Made by a program: the position numbers and the translations under genes. DNA of 64,000 nt from Epiperipatus broadwayi (Eukaryota; Onychophora; Udeonychophora; Euonychophora; Peripatidae). Of the stretch, positions 12,555 to 23,977 are shown piece after piece. Numbering within the stretch: position 1 is the first letter of the stretch; each line of letters begins with the position of its first letter. A model generated the notes under the pieces. It was not told the origin of the DNA, ran no database searches, and worked only from the letters and a program-made list of their open reading frames with translations. Location of the stretch: NCBI GenBank assembly GCA_028023455.1, contig JAQFVV010000445.1:124001-188000 (forward strand), written 5' to 3'.

Positions 12555-13112
12555 ATATATTTAAATACAAGTATATTTTCTATACTGAACTTAATGTAAT
12601 TTAAAAGGGATTTGACTTAGACTTTCAAGTTTCTTACAACCATCCACTCCATCTTATACAACCGATACACATGACCACATGTGGAAAAGATAAATGATCT
12701 GCAATATATGTATTTCATGCTGAACCAGCATTCATCAGTTAGTCCAGATCATCATCTCCCACACAAATCAGTGTTAGTTTATATTAAGATAGCAATCTTC
12801 ATACTTTAATGGACAGGCTTCAATCTTCTCCACTCTCCAACTCTTCAAAGCCCTTGTTGATGTCAATATGGTTGCCATACCCATGTTGACTTTTAAGTCA
12901 CTCTGACCCTTCACATATAGGACATTAATATGTTCACTTAAATACATAGAAGAGGGATGGGCAAAATACAAGCTAAATATGCAATATTTAAATACAATTA
13001 TATTTTCTATATTGGACTTTATATAAATTTAGAAGGAATTTCAAGCTACCTACAACCATCCATCAAGCTACCTACAACCATCCACTCCATCTTATACAGC
13101 CGATGCACATGA

Positions 13113-13113
<1 letters not shown>
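12555..13113 (-). mobile_element. HHR-C element, tandem (about 1.3 units)
   Basis: The block beginning TTTAAATACAA recurs 427 bp apart (12560 and 12987), and the tRNA-like end (CATCCACTCCATCTTATACA) recurs with it, so this is a head-to-tail repeat on the minus strand. In sense orientation each unit has a leader with a CCATCCCTCTTCTATGTATT block, a hammerhead (12696-12750), and then a tRNA-like promoter region. There is no protein frame; the 65-codon frame at 12774-12971 lies within the repeat and is spurious. Confidence 0.8.
12696..12750 (-). ncRNA. HHR-C hammerhead ribozyme, intact core
   Basis: A 55-nt type I hammerhead read on the minus strand. Stem I is GATCTG/CAGATC plus TAA/TTG with a 3-nt bulge. 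The core is CTGATGA. Stem II is ATGCT/AGCAT (5 bp) with loop GGTTC. The second core block is GAAA. Stem III is ATA/TAT with a 2-nt loop, and the cleavage triplet is AUA, cut before TTG. All conserved core positions are present, so self-cleavage is plausible. It lies in a repeat unit upstream of a tRNA-like pol III promoter. Known parallel: the Schistosoma Sm-alpha SINE-like repeats combine a hammerhead with a pol III promoter. Confidence 0.85.

Positions 13114-13184
<71 letters not shown>
13114..13184. repeat. (AT)n microsatellite
   Basis: About 70 bp of uninterrupted AT repeats directly after the truncated HHR-C unit. Confidence 0.95.
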
Positions 13185-13186
<2 letters not shown>

Positions 13187-13544
13187 TAAAAGAAAATATG
13201 CGTTGTTATTGAAATTTTATGATTCAATTTGTTAATAAACTGTATTTAAGATAATTTGGAATTTATCATTAACTAAACTGTATTTAAGATGGAATTTTAA
13301 AATAGCATGCAAATTTAAGATAATTTTTGTTTATGCTTGTTTTGGTAAGCGCATTGTAATTTTCATTAATAAATATTAAAATATAAATAATAGAACAGGG
13401 TGAAATTTATATATATATATGCATAGTAATTTTATATTTATTAAAATATAATACTTTGTGAATGATGATTAATATTATAATGTAAAAATTAAACAAAAAA
13501 AAGGTAATTTAGTAGTTAAAAATAAAAAGTTAAAAAATTATCAA
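13185..13544. other. A+T-rich DNA, no gene seen
   Basis: No supported feature; poly-A and short TA runs only. Confidence 0.45.
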
Positions 13545-13649
13545 ACTCACTATTGGGGGTTTGAACTCAGACTTTCACACGCGCCTCAACTATCCACGCT
13601 ATCTCATACTGCTGACACACTTGATCACAAACATGTTGAAAAGATAAAT

Positions 13650-13704
13650 AATCACCAATATTCGTACTTTGTGCTAAACCAGCACTGGTCAGTTGGTCCA
13701 GATT
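13650..13704 (-). ncRNA. HHR-C hammerhead, degenerate
   Basis: Stem I (AATC/GATT, CCAA/TTGG) and stem II (GTGCT/AGCAC) are intact. The core reads CTGACCA and AAAG, so it is expected to be inactive. Confidence 0.65.
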
Positions 13705-13763
13705 ATTATCTCCACACATATATACAATCACTGCTCAGCTTGTATATATATGTGGAGATAATA

Positions 13764-13793
13764 TGGATCAACTGACGAGTGCTGGTTTAGCAC
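13764..13793 (+). ncRNA. HHR-C hammerhead, truncated 5' half
   Basis: CTGACGA (allowed as CUGANGA) followed by a GTGCT/AGCAC stem II, then an abrupt switch to a TGATTGTATATA junction. Only the 5' half of the ribozyme is left, at the inverted junction. Confidence 0.55.
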
Positions 13794-13820
13794 ATGATTG
13801 TATATATATGTGGAGATGAT

Positions 13821-13875
13821 AATCTGGACCAACTGATGAGTGCTGGTTTAGCACAAAATACAAATATTGGTGATT
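13821..13875 (+). ncRNA. HHR-C hammerhead, one core change
   Basis: Stem I CCAA/TTGG and AATC/GATT, core CTGATGA, and a perfect 5-bp stem II GTGCT/AGCAC. The second core block is AAAA instead of GAAA, a change of the conserved G12, so it is probably inactive. Confidence 0.75.
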
Positions 13876-14307
13876 ATTTATCTTTTCAACATGTGTGTGA
13901 TCAAGGGTATCAGCAGTATGAAATAGCATAGATAGTTAAGGCTCATGTGAAAGTCTAAGATCAAACCCCTATGTATTACATATTGGAGTGCAGCTATGAA
14001 AAAGACTGTGCTGTAGAAAAAATTCATATATTAAAAGATAGTGCTGTAAGGTCTGCCCATCCCTCATATATGTATGTAAATGGTTTATGTCCTGTACATG
14101 AGGGGCCAGAGTGACTTATGGTCAACATGGGTAGGATAAGAAAGTTGGCACTAATGTGGTCTTTGACCCTTCCATCATCAGATTTTCAATGAAATGGATG
14201 GCTGAAGAGTTGTGGAGTGGAGTGAATTGAAGCCTGTCCATTAAAGTATGAAGATTGGCTATCTTAATATAAGCTGAGCATTGATTGTATATATGTGTGG
14301 AGATGAT

Positions 14308-14362
14308 AATCTGGACCAACTGATGAGTGCTGGTTTAACATAACATACCAATATTGGTGATT
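14308..14362 (+). ncRNA. HHR-C hammerhead, degenerate
   Basis: Same stem I arms and CTGATGA block as the copy 487 bp upstream. The stem II 3' strand and the GAAA block are lost (AACATAACATACC). Confidence 0.65.
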
Positions 14363-14530
14363 ATTTATCTTTTCAACATGTGTGTGATCAAGAGTGTCAG
14401 CAGTATTAGATAGCATGGATAGTTGAGAGTCATGTGAAAGTCTGAGTTCAAACCCCCTATATTACATATTGGAGTGCAGGTAAGAAAAAGCCTGTACTGT
14501 AGAAAAAATTCATATATCAAAATCACTATC

Positions 14531-16292
14531 ACAAAATGATTTTGTAAATTTAAAAAATGGTTGACAAAGTCAATTATGTATTTTATTTACTAGTAAGATG
14601 CTGTTGATTAGTGCTGTCTTTTCAATAACAATGAATTTTATTACAAGGCATGATATATATCTAATAGTAATAAATATTTTATCAATTATCATTTTTTGTA
14701 GGATAATTTCATATTATAGTAGGAACACATTATCTGCTAATGTCATGACATGAACACAAATTTAGTGTACTAAATTGTGAAATGTGATTCCAATTCCACT
14801 TATTTGGGGATTTTTAAAAAAATTTCATAAATATCAAAGCTAACCTTCCATAAATACATTCCTAGTTATTTTATCCTAGAGAATAAAATAATAATGTAAA
14901 CTTTCACCCTTTATCATCAAGCCTGTTGGTTTGTTCTTATAATTCTAAAGCTGAACTTTCATAAATTTGTATTATATTGCATTGCATTAGTATTTGTAGT
15001 AGTTTAAACAAGACGATTATTTGTTAATACTGTTTGAAACTTGATTTATAAATTTTTAATTCTTGAGTTTATCAACTAACAAGTTTTGTCTTTATAATAT
15101 ATAAAATTATTTTATATTCTTTTTATACTTTTAATGGATATCAGCATTATATGAACTATTGAGAAACTATTTGATATTTTCTAATACTAAACAGCTTCAT
15201 TTACATTCTCCACTTGTTGTTTTTTAATATTGATTTAGAAGAGAATACGTATAACCATTTTAAGTCAAAGACTTGGTATTCGTTATAAAAATAAAAAAAA
15301 TCGTAACAAAATTTATTAATATTTAAAATAACTTTCTGTTTATGAGGCATATTTTTCATATGATATTGATTGCTTAGTAAAAAAAAAAAAAATGTAGCAT
15401 TTGAGATGAAACTAAAAAACATTGAAAATTTTAAATAATTTCCTGCAACGATCAAAGTAAATTTTAGTAAAGAATATTGAAAATTGCATAGAATGTAAAA
15501 TTCATATATATACATATTTTTTTTTAAAAAAAAACGATATATATATATATTTGGGGAGAAAAAAATTTAAACAGCACTTATGTACTTTTTATTTTTTATT
15601 AAACGTTATTCTTTCTTGAAGTAAATGAAATTTACTAAGGCCCAAGAATATTTTTAAATATAATATTTATTTTATGCTCGAATAAATACACACGGACATA
15701 TGTATATATATTAATATTTACTTTAAAAATATATAATAATAATCTTCATATTATGGTACAATTTTCAAATCATATTTTTTAAAAATATTTTAATGAACTT
15801 AAAAATAATATCCTTTCCCATTTGAACAAAAATTGAGTTCACTTTCATCTGGTTCTGACATTTTTACATAGGTAATGAATTAATAACTGAAATTTTAGAA
15901 AATTAAAACACTAATTTAAAATGATCTCCGTTGAAACTTCAATCTAACCAATTCACAATTTCAAGTATAAATTCTATTAATTTTAACAACCATATAAATA
16001 AATACCATACATCTGTTTAACATGTGCATTGTAGTTCCTTAGATCAAACCTTTGCTATGATCATTTTTAATGTAATGTTTTGTCTCTGTAAAATATCAAT
16101 GATTAATCTGATATATTTATAAGATCATGAAGATAAGACAAAAGTGAACTCTTCTTTCATCTTTTTAGTACTATAACATGGAAAGATGTTATTTGCAAAT
16201 GTATTAAAATGCCTTTTAGAAAAACTCACTTGTGAACAAGATTATGTCTTCAGAAATATTATATATTCTTATTCAGTATTTATTTATTAATA

Positions 16293-16293
<1 letters not shown>
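14531..16293. other. A+T-rich DNA, no gene seen
   Basis: No supported feature. The open frame on the minus strand at 15201-15515 is rich in Phe, Tyr, Asn and Lys, as expected by chance from A+T-rich DNA. Confidence 0.45.
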
Positions 16294-16789
<496 letters not shown>

Positions 16790-17761
16790 AATTAGGGATA
16801 TCTTGGTATAGTATTTACTCTAGATTTAACTCACATAGCCTTCCAATATATAAATAATGATGGAACTATGATGGAAAACATCTAAAACTTTCTCTACCCA
16901 GCAAATAAAAATTCCCAAGAGTAATGTTTTTTACTTTTTTGAAGATTATAACTTTTAGTTTTTAGTGGGTTTAATGAAATGCTGTTTTTTTTTTTTCTTT
17001 TTCCTTTTTATTTATGGTGATGTAATTAATTTAATACTTTCAAATTTTAAAATTAAAAGAATGCTTGACAATTATATTTTAAAAAAAAAACAGAACTAAT
17101 CATTTTTTAAAAATTCATTAAAATAAAACATATTGACAATATATGAAATATACTTTTACAATGTTTGGTAAAAAATATAGTACTAAAGTTGTTTTGGATA
17201 AAGGGTGTCTTTGGATTCAACTCAATACCAATGTTTTCTTCAGAATGTGAATTAAGAGCAAATTCTCACTTGCTTAATGGATGATTTTTTTAACTTATTG
17301 AAAGCAAATTGAAGGCTTCAGGTGCAAGCTTTTAGGGATAATCTCTTTTAAATTTCAATTTACAAAGAAAAGTTAATTAATTTTTACTTTGTCCAGTTTT
17401 AGACATAATTTTCATAATATCTAAAGTTTGTTTGAAGACTTGGTGATAACATTATTTTACCTATAATTATATGTTAGGTTATTAAATATTTTTAGAAAAA
17501 TTCAACCTTGATTTATATTTTTCCTAATTTAGGCAACTGTTTCTCATAATGTTTTGAGAGGACTTATTTTCCTCTCTTTTTCAGAAATTATTGGTCTGGC
17601 CAGTAATATTCTAGTACTATATTTGAATTAGTAACTTTTACTTTAATGAATACTGAATTTTAAGTGACTCTCAAACCAAATGGTGACTCTTTCAAATGTC
17701 TTATAATGATTGTATCAATATTGCTTTAAAAAAGTATTAAACTCTATTGTACTCTATAATC
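16790..17761. other. A+T-rich DNA, no gene seen
   Basis: No supported feature. Confidence 0.45.
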
Positions 17762-17769
17762 ATCTACTG
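17762..17769 (+). repeat. hAT target-site duplication, left
   Basis: atctactg directly before the terminal CAGCGTTTCCCAA; an identical 8-mer follows the other end at 19303-19310. Eight bases is the hAT hallmark. Confidence 0.9.
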
Positions 17770-19302
17770 CAGCGTTTCCCAACCTGTGGTACGCGTACCA
17801 CTGGTGGTACGCGAGTTGCTGGTTGGTGGTACGCGAAAAATAATCAATAATGGCAGACATAAAAAAAATCAAATCATAAAAATATCATAGAAACGTTTTT
17901 TCCTATAATTCATAAAAATTATTTTAATTAATAATATTATACAGTAAAGTTGTTAATATGTACAGTCGATGATCGAAAATCCAGCAATCGATATCGTTTT
18001 TTTGGAGTGCATTTTTAAATTTAGCCGTTAGCCATTAGTAACTTGAGATATTGCCGCCACTGTTGTCATGGTGCTGCACTCTTGTTCACTTCCCCACGCA
18101 GCTTACAAGTGACAGGTTATTGTTTGTGATTGTATCGTCTTTGTTTATTAAAATTTATTGATCCCCATATAACCCGCTTATTCGAATTTAGACAAGAAGG
18201 ACAGTTTTTTTTTTGAAGACAATTCTTTTGATCTTTCTTCGAAATTGTATGATTTTGGTTGGCTTCATTCAGGTGATTGCATATTTAACTGATATTTTTT
18301 TTGCAAATAAATAACTTAAATTTGACACCTCAGAACAACTCGATAACGATCTTTAATGTTAATGATAAAATTGAAAATATGATTAAGAAATTAGATTTTT
18401 GGAAGCAGTGTATTGAAAACAATCAACCGAAAGTATTCAAAACTCTACATATTTTTTTGTTTGAAAATAAGGTTAGTCTGTCTCAAGATATACGAGAAAA
18501 TATAATAGCACATTTAACAGGATTAAAATTGTCTTTAATGGAATATTTTGCAAAACCCGAAAACACAAATGATAAGTGGATTTCAAACCCCTTCTATGAA
18601 GAACATTTAGAAAAAGCTACATCATTATCAATAAAAGAGAAAGAAAATTTAATAGAATTATCGACACAATCTAATTAATTTTGGTTAAACATTAAAGATT
18701 ATGAACAACTTTCTGAGAAAGCTCTTAAATTATTATTACCATTTACTAGTATGAAATTAGTAGAGAAAGAGCTTTTTCTTCATATATTTAAAAAAAAAAA
18801 AAAGTATTGAAACAAATTGAATGCAGCTGTAGACTTAAGGGTATACCTCACATCTTTTGAACCAAATTTCAAAAAATTATGTTTTTCGAAACAAGCACAA
18901 GGATCTCATTAAATTTATTTTATAAAAATATTTGATTATGATAAAATATATTAAGTGGTTTTTTATAATTTTGTGTTTTTATTAAAACCATTTATTAGTA
19001 AACGAAATATGACAAAATAGTAGATAAATATGAAACTTTGAACAAACACACACACATATATATATATATATATGTTACAGTGAATTTATATTTTTAGTGA
19101 GTTTATAATCGTTTAAGCGTGTTTCAATGTAATTTGTCTCATTGTGATGTGAATACATGGTCACCCTATAATATTTATAATGCAAATAAAATAACACACT
19201 CGCAATAAATTTCACAAAATACAATCATTTTTATGAAGTGGTACAATTTAGCATGATGTACTACCAAATGGTATGCGAGCCAAAAAAGATTGGGAAACGC
19301 TG
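17770..19302 (+). mobile_element. hAT transposon (ZBED5/SCAND3-type), internally deleted
   Basis: A 1533-bp DNA transposon with 13-bp perfect terminal inverted repeats CAGCGTTTCCCAA...TTGGGAAACGCTG and an 8-bp target-site duplication. Subterminal GGTACGCG motifs are repeated near the left end (17790-17835), with a related GGTATGCG near the right end. Inside is only the C-terminal part of a transposase, broken by a stop and a frameshift. The element is therefore non-autonomous but was mobile, probably using a full-length relative in trans. Confidence 0.92.
18301..18912 (+). pseudogene. hAT transposase C-terminal remnant (ZBED5/SCAND3-like)
   Basis: Reading on the plus strand gives DIRENIIAHLTGLK, then WISNPF, a stop at 18676-18678, then FWLNIKDYEQLSEKALKLLL and LPF, and after a frameshift at the poly-A near 18790, LNAAVDLRVYLTSFEPN, ending KQAQGSH with a stop at 18910-18912. 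This order (IxxHLxxL, WxxNPF, FW, LLPF, DLRxxL, KQxxxSH) is the C-terminal half of ZBED5/FAM200/SCAND3-type hAT proteins. The N-terminal BED finger and the RNase H-like catalytic residues are absent, so it cannot act as a transposase. Confidence 0.85.
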
Positions 19303-19310
19303 ATCTACTG
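19303..19310 (+). repeat. hAT target-site duplication, right
   Basis: atctactg, identical to 17762-17769. Confidence 0.9.
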
Positions 19311-21646
19311 TAATACTGAGTAATCATTGTACACCACAACAATTTATTTTCTGTTATTGTCTTTGTAAATAGGGAGGATTGGGTTTGGACATGTAAACTC
19401 ACTAGCTACATTTACTTTTTTTGTGTAGTATCAAAATCAATAACCACATATTTAGGTACTTCTATGATTTTGAATCATATCTGATAGATATTCAATGTAT
19501 TTTATGGATGAACATGATTAGCCAGAAAAGTCTAGCAATTTGGATGTGGTACTGCTATCTAGTGTATACTTATACTAGTTGACTCAATATTATATTAATT
19601 AAAGTAAATTATGATTTCTGAAGCAAATATAAAAAGTAAACAAAGTCATAATAGTTATTTGGTATTATACAAATAATTACTAAACCTAAAGTTCAATAAT
19701 TTCATCTCTATTACACCAATCATGAATAGAATTACTAATTTTTCTAATTTATATGTGGTCTTATTTATGATGCCTAATTATTTCTGCCAGCTTTTTTATT
19801 ATTTAAAGTAACACAATGTTTGTTAGATCTGTAAAATATTTAGCGGCATTAAAATATCTTGACAAAAATTTACTTTTCCTATGCATTTTTTATAACACTT
19901 TATTCAATTTAATTATTTCACAGTTTTGAATATCTAATAGATTTCTTCAGAGCTACTAAATAATACATATATATTTACGATTACTTTGATAACATTTTAA
20001 GATATACTTTTATACATCCATATACATCATTTTAAATAGGATACGAGCTCAATAGATCCTGTTGACTTTACTTTTAATTATAACAACAGTAAATATATTA
20101 TTAACAATTTCTCTACATTGCAACATTTTTTCTGTGCATTTTATTCTGATTCAAGGGCTACAAATTCTTAATTTGATATTTAGCTTTAAAAAATTCAGTT
20201 TGATGAATATAATAGAATGATAATTGTGTGTGAAATATCACATGATTTCCTGAGTAAATGATCATGCAGTTGTTATTTATATATGAATTCCTTTATATTA
20301 CTTTGAGAGCATTTATCCAATAAGCTATCATGTTAATTTTGTAAAAGTTTCAGTGTTGCAAAATGAAAAAGTGGGCATTACATGCCCATTAGTTAGCATG
20401 TTCCTATCTTAATGGATGATTCTGGAACTCCATGATGATTTTAGTGATTTTTCACTATTATAAAAACTTCATAGAAAATTTTCCTCTATTCTAAACAATA
20501 ATTAGTCTTTCTATTCTCAACTGCAGGCTGTTGAGCAGCCTAGATCTACAATTTCATCTCTATTGTTAAATCTTTCATAAATCTATAACTCCATTTTTCT
20601 TTAATTTTATTCCAGTATTCCATCCTAGGTCTTTCACTTGTATGCCTTATCTTTATTATTTTTCCAGGAATAATGTGTACTGTTTTATATATTTTACTAA
20701 GTGTGCAATCAATATGCCATACAGTAAATGTATATATGTAATTTATTCACTCTTTTACCAGACCTCTAATGGTGAGTCCTACTGGAAAATCATTTGATAG
20801 ATTGTTAAATAGGTATGTATTTGATTTTAAATTCACCACAATCCTAAATTTATTTTTTTAATTGCTAGAGCCTTCTATGATCTTATTACTATTATTTACT
20901 AATTGGTATATTATCATTTGAATTTTAGTCATTACTTAGCATTGTATTTTCATTGCACCTTTTCTTATCAATAATCGCTATATTTTTTTGAACATCAACA
21001 AGGCCATTTTGGCTCTTCTACATATATTAATTAATTCTACTTGGTCTTATGTAATCTTTTATTTTACAGTAAAAAAATCCCCATATTTTATATTTATTGT
21101 TTGATTCAGTACTGAATGAAGTCTTGTGAGAATATCTATGAAAATTTTTTAGTTTGTTTTTCCTGTTTATTATGGAGACATTTCTACCTTTCTGTATTTC
21201 TAGTTTACTTCTGATAATGAATCAAAATTATTACAACAGCTTTTGACTTTTTTTAGTTAAACCATCAGCTTTCTTTAGCCTATTTTACTCTACATGTTTA
21301 TCATTGCTTAATATTTGCATGAGATAATACCACAAAATTAATCTTAAATGATCACTAAGCCAGGCAGAGTGAACCATTAAAAAACAACATTTTTAATTGT
21401 TGTTTAATTTTTTTATTTGTAGTTAGATTTATTTCTTATTTATTTAATGCTTATTAAATTCTGATATGTAGTAAAATCTTTTTTTCCTATTAATGGAAAG
21501 AATCGTATATGTGCAATCGAATCTAAAGCATTCACATGACATAAAATTGTAAACCTTCAAATATGGCAGTATTTGCTATAGTAAATTTAGAAACACATAT
21601 TTAAATGTATTTGTTTGAAGGTTTGTAATGATGGTCTATTATAAGA
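19311..21646. other. A+T-rich DNA, no gene seen
   Basis: No supported feature on either strand. Confidence 0.45.
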
Positions 21647-21906
21647 TGTGATATGTTGGACTATTTCCATCATTTATGAGTGAATGTTGAATGTATAGAA
21701 AATTTTAAACTTTATTTAAACTTTTCAAATACAAACAACTTGTTAGTAATAACACACAAATAGACAATACAGGTTAGTAATTGTATTGTCTATTTGTGTG
21801 TTATTACTAACAAGTTGTTTGTATTTGAAAAGTTTAAATAAAGTTTAAAATTTTCTATACATTCAACATTCACTCATAAATGATGGAAATAGTCCAACAT
21901 ATCACA
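21647..21906. repeat. Perfect 124-bp palindrome with 12-nt spacer
   Basis: Arms 21647-21770 and 21783-21906 are identical as inverted repeats over all 124 positions that I compared. The 12-nt spacer and adjoining bases (CAGGTTAGTAATT) resemble the complement of the SINE family 2 tail (ATTACTAACCTGTG at 22322-22335). It could extrude as a cruciform or fold as a long hairpin RNA. Complete arm identity implies a very recent origin, gene conversion, or a library or assembly artefact. Confidence 0.95.
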
Positions 21907-22052
21907 AATATTTAAATGATATATACTAGCTTTGTGTTTGTATATTTAGTTGTCAGGCTAGTAATAAGCATGAAATTTTATAAAATTTAATCTTTACTAC
22001 CACTTTCTAAACATTAAATAATCTAGTAGTATTATTTTTCACTTTTTTTCAG

Positions 22053-22163
22053 GTGTTGCTGGCCTATATGCACAGTGACAATATTCATTTAAAAGTTAAA
22101 CTTGCACCTTTAGATTCTTGAATATTGAATTTAAGGCAAATGCTCTACTAACTAAGCTATTCT
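22053..22163 (-). repeat. SINE family 2, inverted copy
   Basis: Its reverse complement gives ATAGCTTAGTTAGTAGAGCA (close to a tRNA-Lys A-box region), then TTGCCTTAAATTC and a GCAAGTTTAAC B-box-like segment, then TGCACAGTGA reversed. It is head-to-head with the next copy. Confidence 0.6.
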
Positions 22164-22336
22164 GTCAAAGGCTCATCTGGTAAAGTGTTTGCCTTAAATT
22201 CGATATTCAAGAATATAAAGATGCAAGCAAGTTCAACTTCTAAGTGAATATTTTCACTGTGCATATAGGACACAAACACTTGAAGAAGAGTGGAGAATAA
22301 TACAACTCAAAACATTGTGTAATTACTAACCTGTGT
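22164..22336 (+). repeat. SINE family 2, direct copy
   Basis: Head GGCTCATCTGGTAAAG, middle TTGCCTTAAATTCGATATTC, B-box-like AAGTTCAACTTC, tail CTTGAAGAAG, then AAAACATTGTGTAATTACTA. It aligns with 6305-6475 and, inverted, with 22053-22163. Confidence 0.6.
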
Positions 22337-23224
22337 TATTAAATATTCTAGTATCTAAATATTTAAGTTGCTTTAAATTTTATAATACTTTATAATACTT
22401 TTAAGACACCTTATAAACTTTATAAATCTATTACATCATTAAGATGCATTATTTTATGATTAATAAATAAGTTAATAAACATAAACCAGATTTCTTGATT
22501 ATTCTGTATTATATAGTCCACTGAAAGAGTGGGAGACATGTAAGTGTGCTCAGCTCATCACTTTAGTATTATTTTTTTAAAGATCTTAGGCTGTAGATAA
22601 CAAATAAACTTGTTTTCTAATAGAAATAATACGCTAAAATACAATAACACTATTTTATTTTGAAGGGAAGTCATTTTTTTTGTATTAAGTTGAGCAATAA
22701 AGAGATAGTAAAACATTGAATCATATAAGATGATAGTTCTGCACAAAAAAAAAAAAAAAAAAAACAAACACAAAAAATTGGAATCTGTATTTTCTTTTTT
22801 GCAATAAGTTTACAATTTGTGTAAATTTAAATTGTTTCATATGTTTTTAAATGTAAACTTCTAATAATTTAAAAAGTTACTATATCTACACTGAAATTAG
22901 AATTTAGTGCAAAGTAACTTTCCTAAAATAGTTGATATTACTTTTTTAATTGATATCTGATACCAAATAATTAAATATAATTAAAATGTTGCATGTTTAC
23001 AGCTTATAACTAATAAATTGTAACAAACACACAGCAATTTGTGTTAATATAAAACAAACCCTCTTTTTATTATTAGAATATAAACATCACCAAAACATCA
23101 CATAACATTCTTTTACATAATACTTTTTGGAAGCTAACTGTTTATTCTATTCCACTGCAGTCTCTTATTATAAGCTTGAATAATCAATAGATACTAGCAT
23201 TAATGCTTGTTATGTCTCAATCTA
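22337..23224. other. A+T-rich DNA, no gene seen
   Basis: Contains a poly-A run at about 22745-22764. The minus-strand open frame over it (22558-22773) starts in that run and is not a gene. Confidence 0.45.
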
Positions 23225-23305
23225 CTGTTCATTTTAACAATATGTTCAGACTAATTTCTGGTTTAAGATCTTTGTCAATGAAGAATATCAAATCTGGATT
23301 TAGTA
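23225..23305 (-). repeat. HHR-A remnant, very diverged
   Basis: The plus strand reads CAGACTAATTTCTGG, then GATCTTTGTCAATGAAGAAT, then AAATCTGGAT. These align in order with the minus-strand HHR-A copies (CAGACTAGTTTCTGG, CCTTCATCAGTGAGGAG, TTGGATCTGAG). The hammerhead core is lost. Confidence 0.55.
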
Positions 23306-23977
23306 TATCTATATTTTTTGCATCTAACATATTTTTTACCTAATAGACATAAGTATTGCTCTTTTTATATTATCAAACAATCATTTTAAAATTTATAAAC
23401 ACTTAAATATTTTAAATCCAGTCACAATTTGCTTACATAGTTATATAAATCTAACACCAGTTCATGTCCATGAACAAAAAAATAATTCACATAACATTAT
23501 ACAATGTTTTTTTTAGAGATAACTATTTATTCTATTTTAGCTCTACCATCTATTGAAAGTTTGAGCAATTATTCTAGATAGTGATTTACTAATTACTATG
23601 ACTAGAATGAAGGAAACCCCAGCATTTACGCAAACTTCTCAATTGTCAGGAGGCATAACATTTGAGTGTTTTTTTTTTGTTTTTTCTTTATAAATAACAA
23701 TGGCTAAATACGTAGTTACTGGCCATATTTAATAGTTAGCTTGATTAACATGATAAATCTTTCTATATTCAAGACATCTGTAAAAATTGGAATATAATCG
23801 ATTTTCTTTTTAGTATTTCACAAATCAACCATTGTATTTATATATCTTAATTATTCTCAAATGATTAATGAAAATAATTATTAGATTTTCAAGGTTATAA
23901 TAAGTACCAGAGCTGGAGTGGGATAAATAGTTTTAATTTGTAGATATATTCAATTTTTATTTTTTTCATTTTTAATA
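23306..23977. other. A+T-rich DNA, no gene seen
   Basis: No supported feature. Confidence 0.45.

Larger units (their letters stand above)
13545..14530 (+). mobile_element. HHR-C composite: inverted unit plus two tandem units
   Basis: A minus-strand partial unit (13545-13738) meets plus-strand units (13739-14530) at an inverted junction near 13738. On the plus side the AATCTGGACCAACTGATGAG block occurs at 13821 and again at 14308, a period of 487 bp. tRNA-like segments with a TCAAACCCC B-box remnant follow each hammerhead. The layout (tandem plus inverted) matches the HHR-A locus at 39.4-40.6 kb. Confidence 0.8.

Noticed and set aside
15201-15515. 104-codon minus-strand open frame with hydrophobic residues
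   Set aside because: Phe/Tyr/Asn/Lys composition follows from A+T-rich DNA; no motif, no neighbours, no splice pattern.
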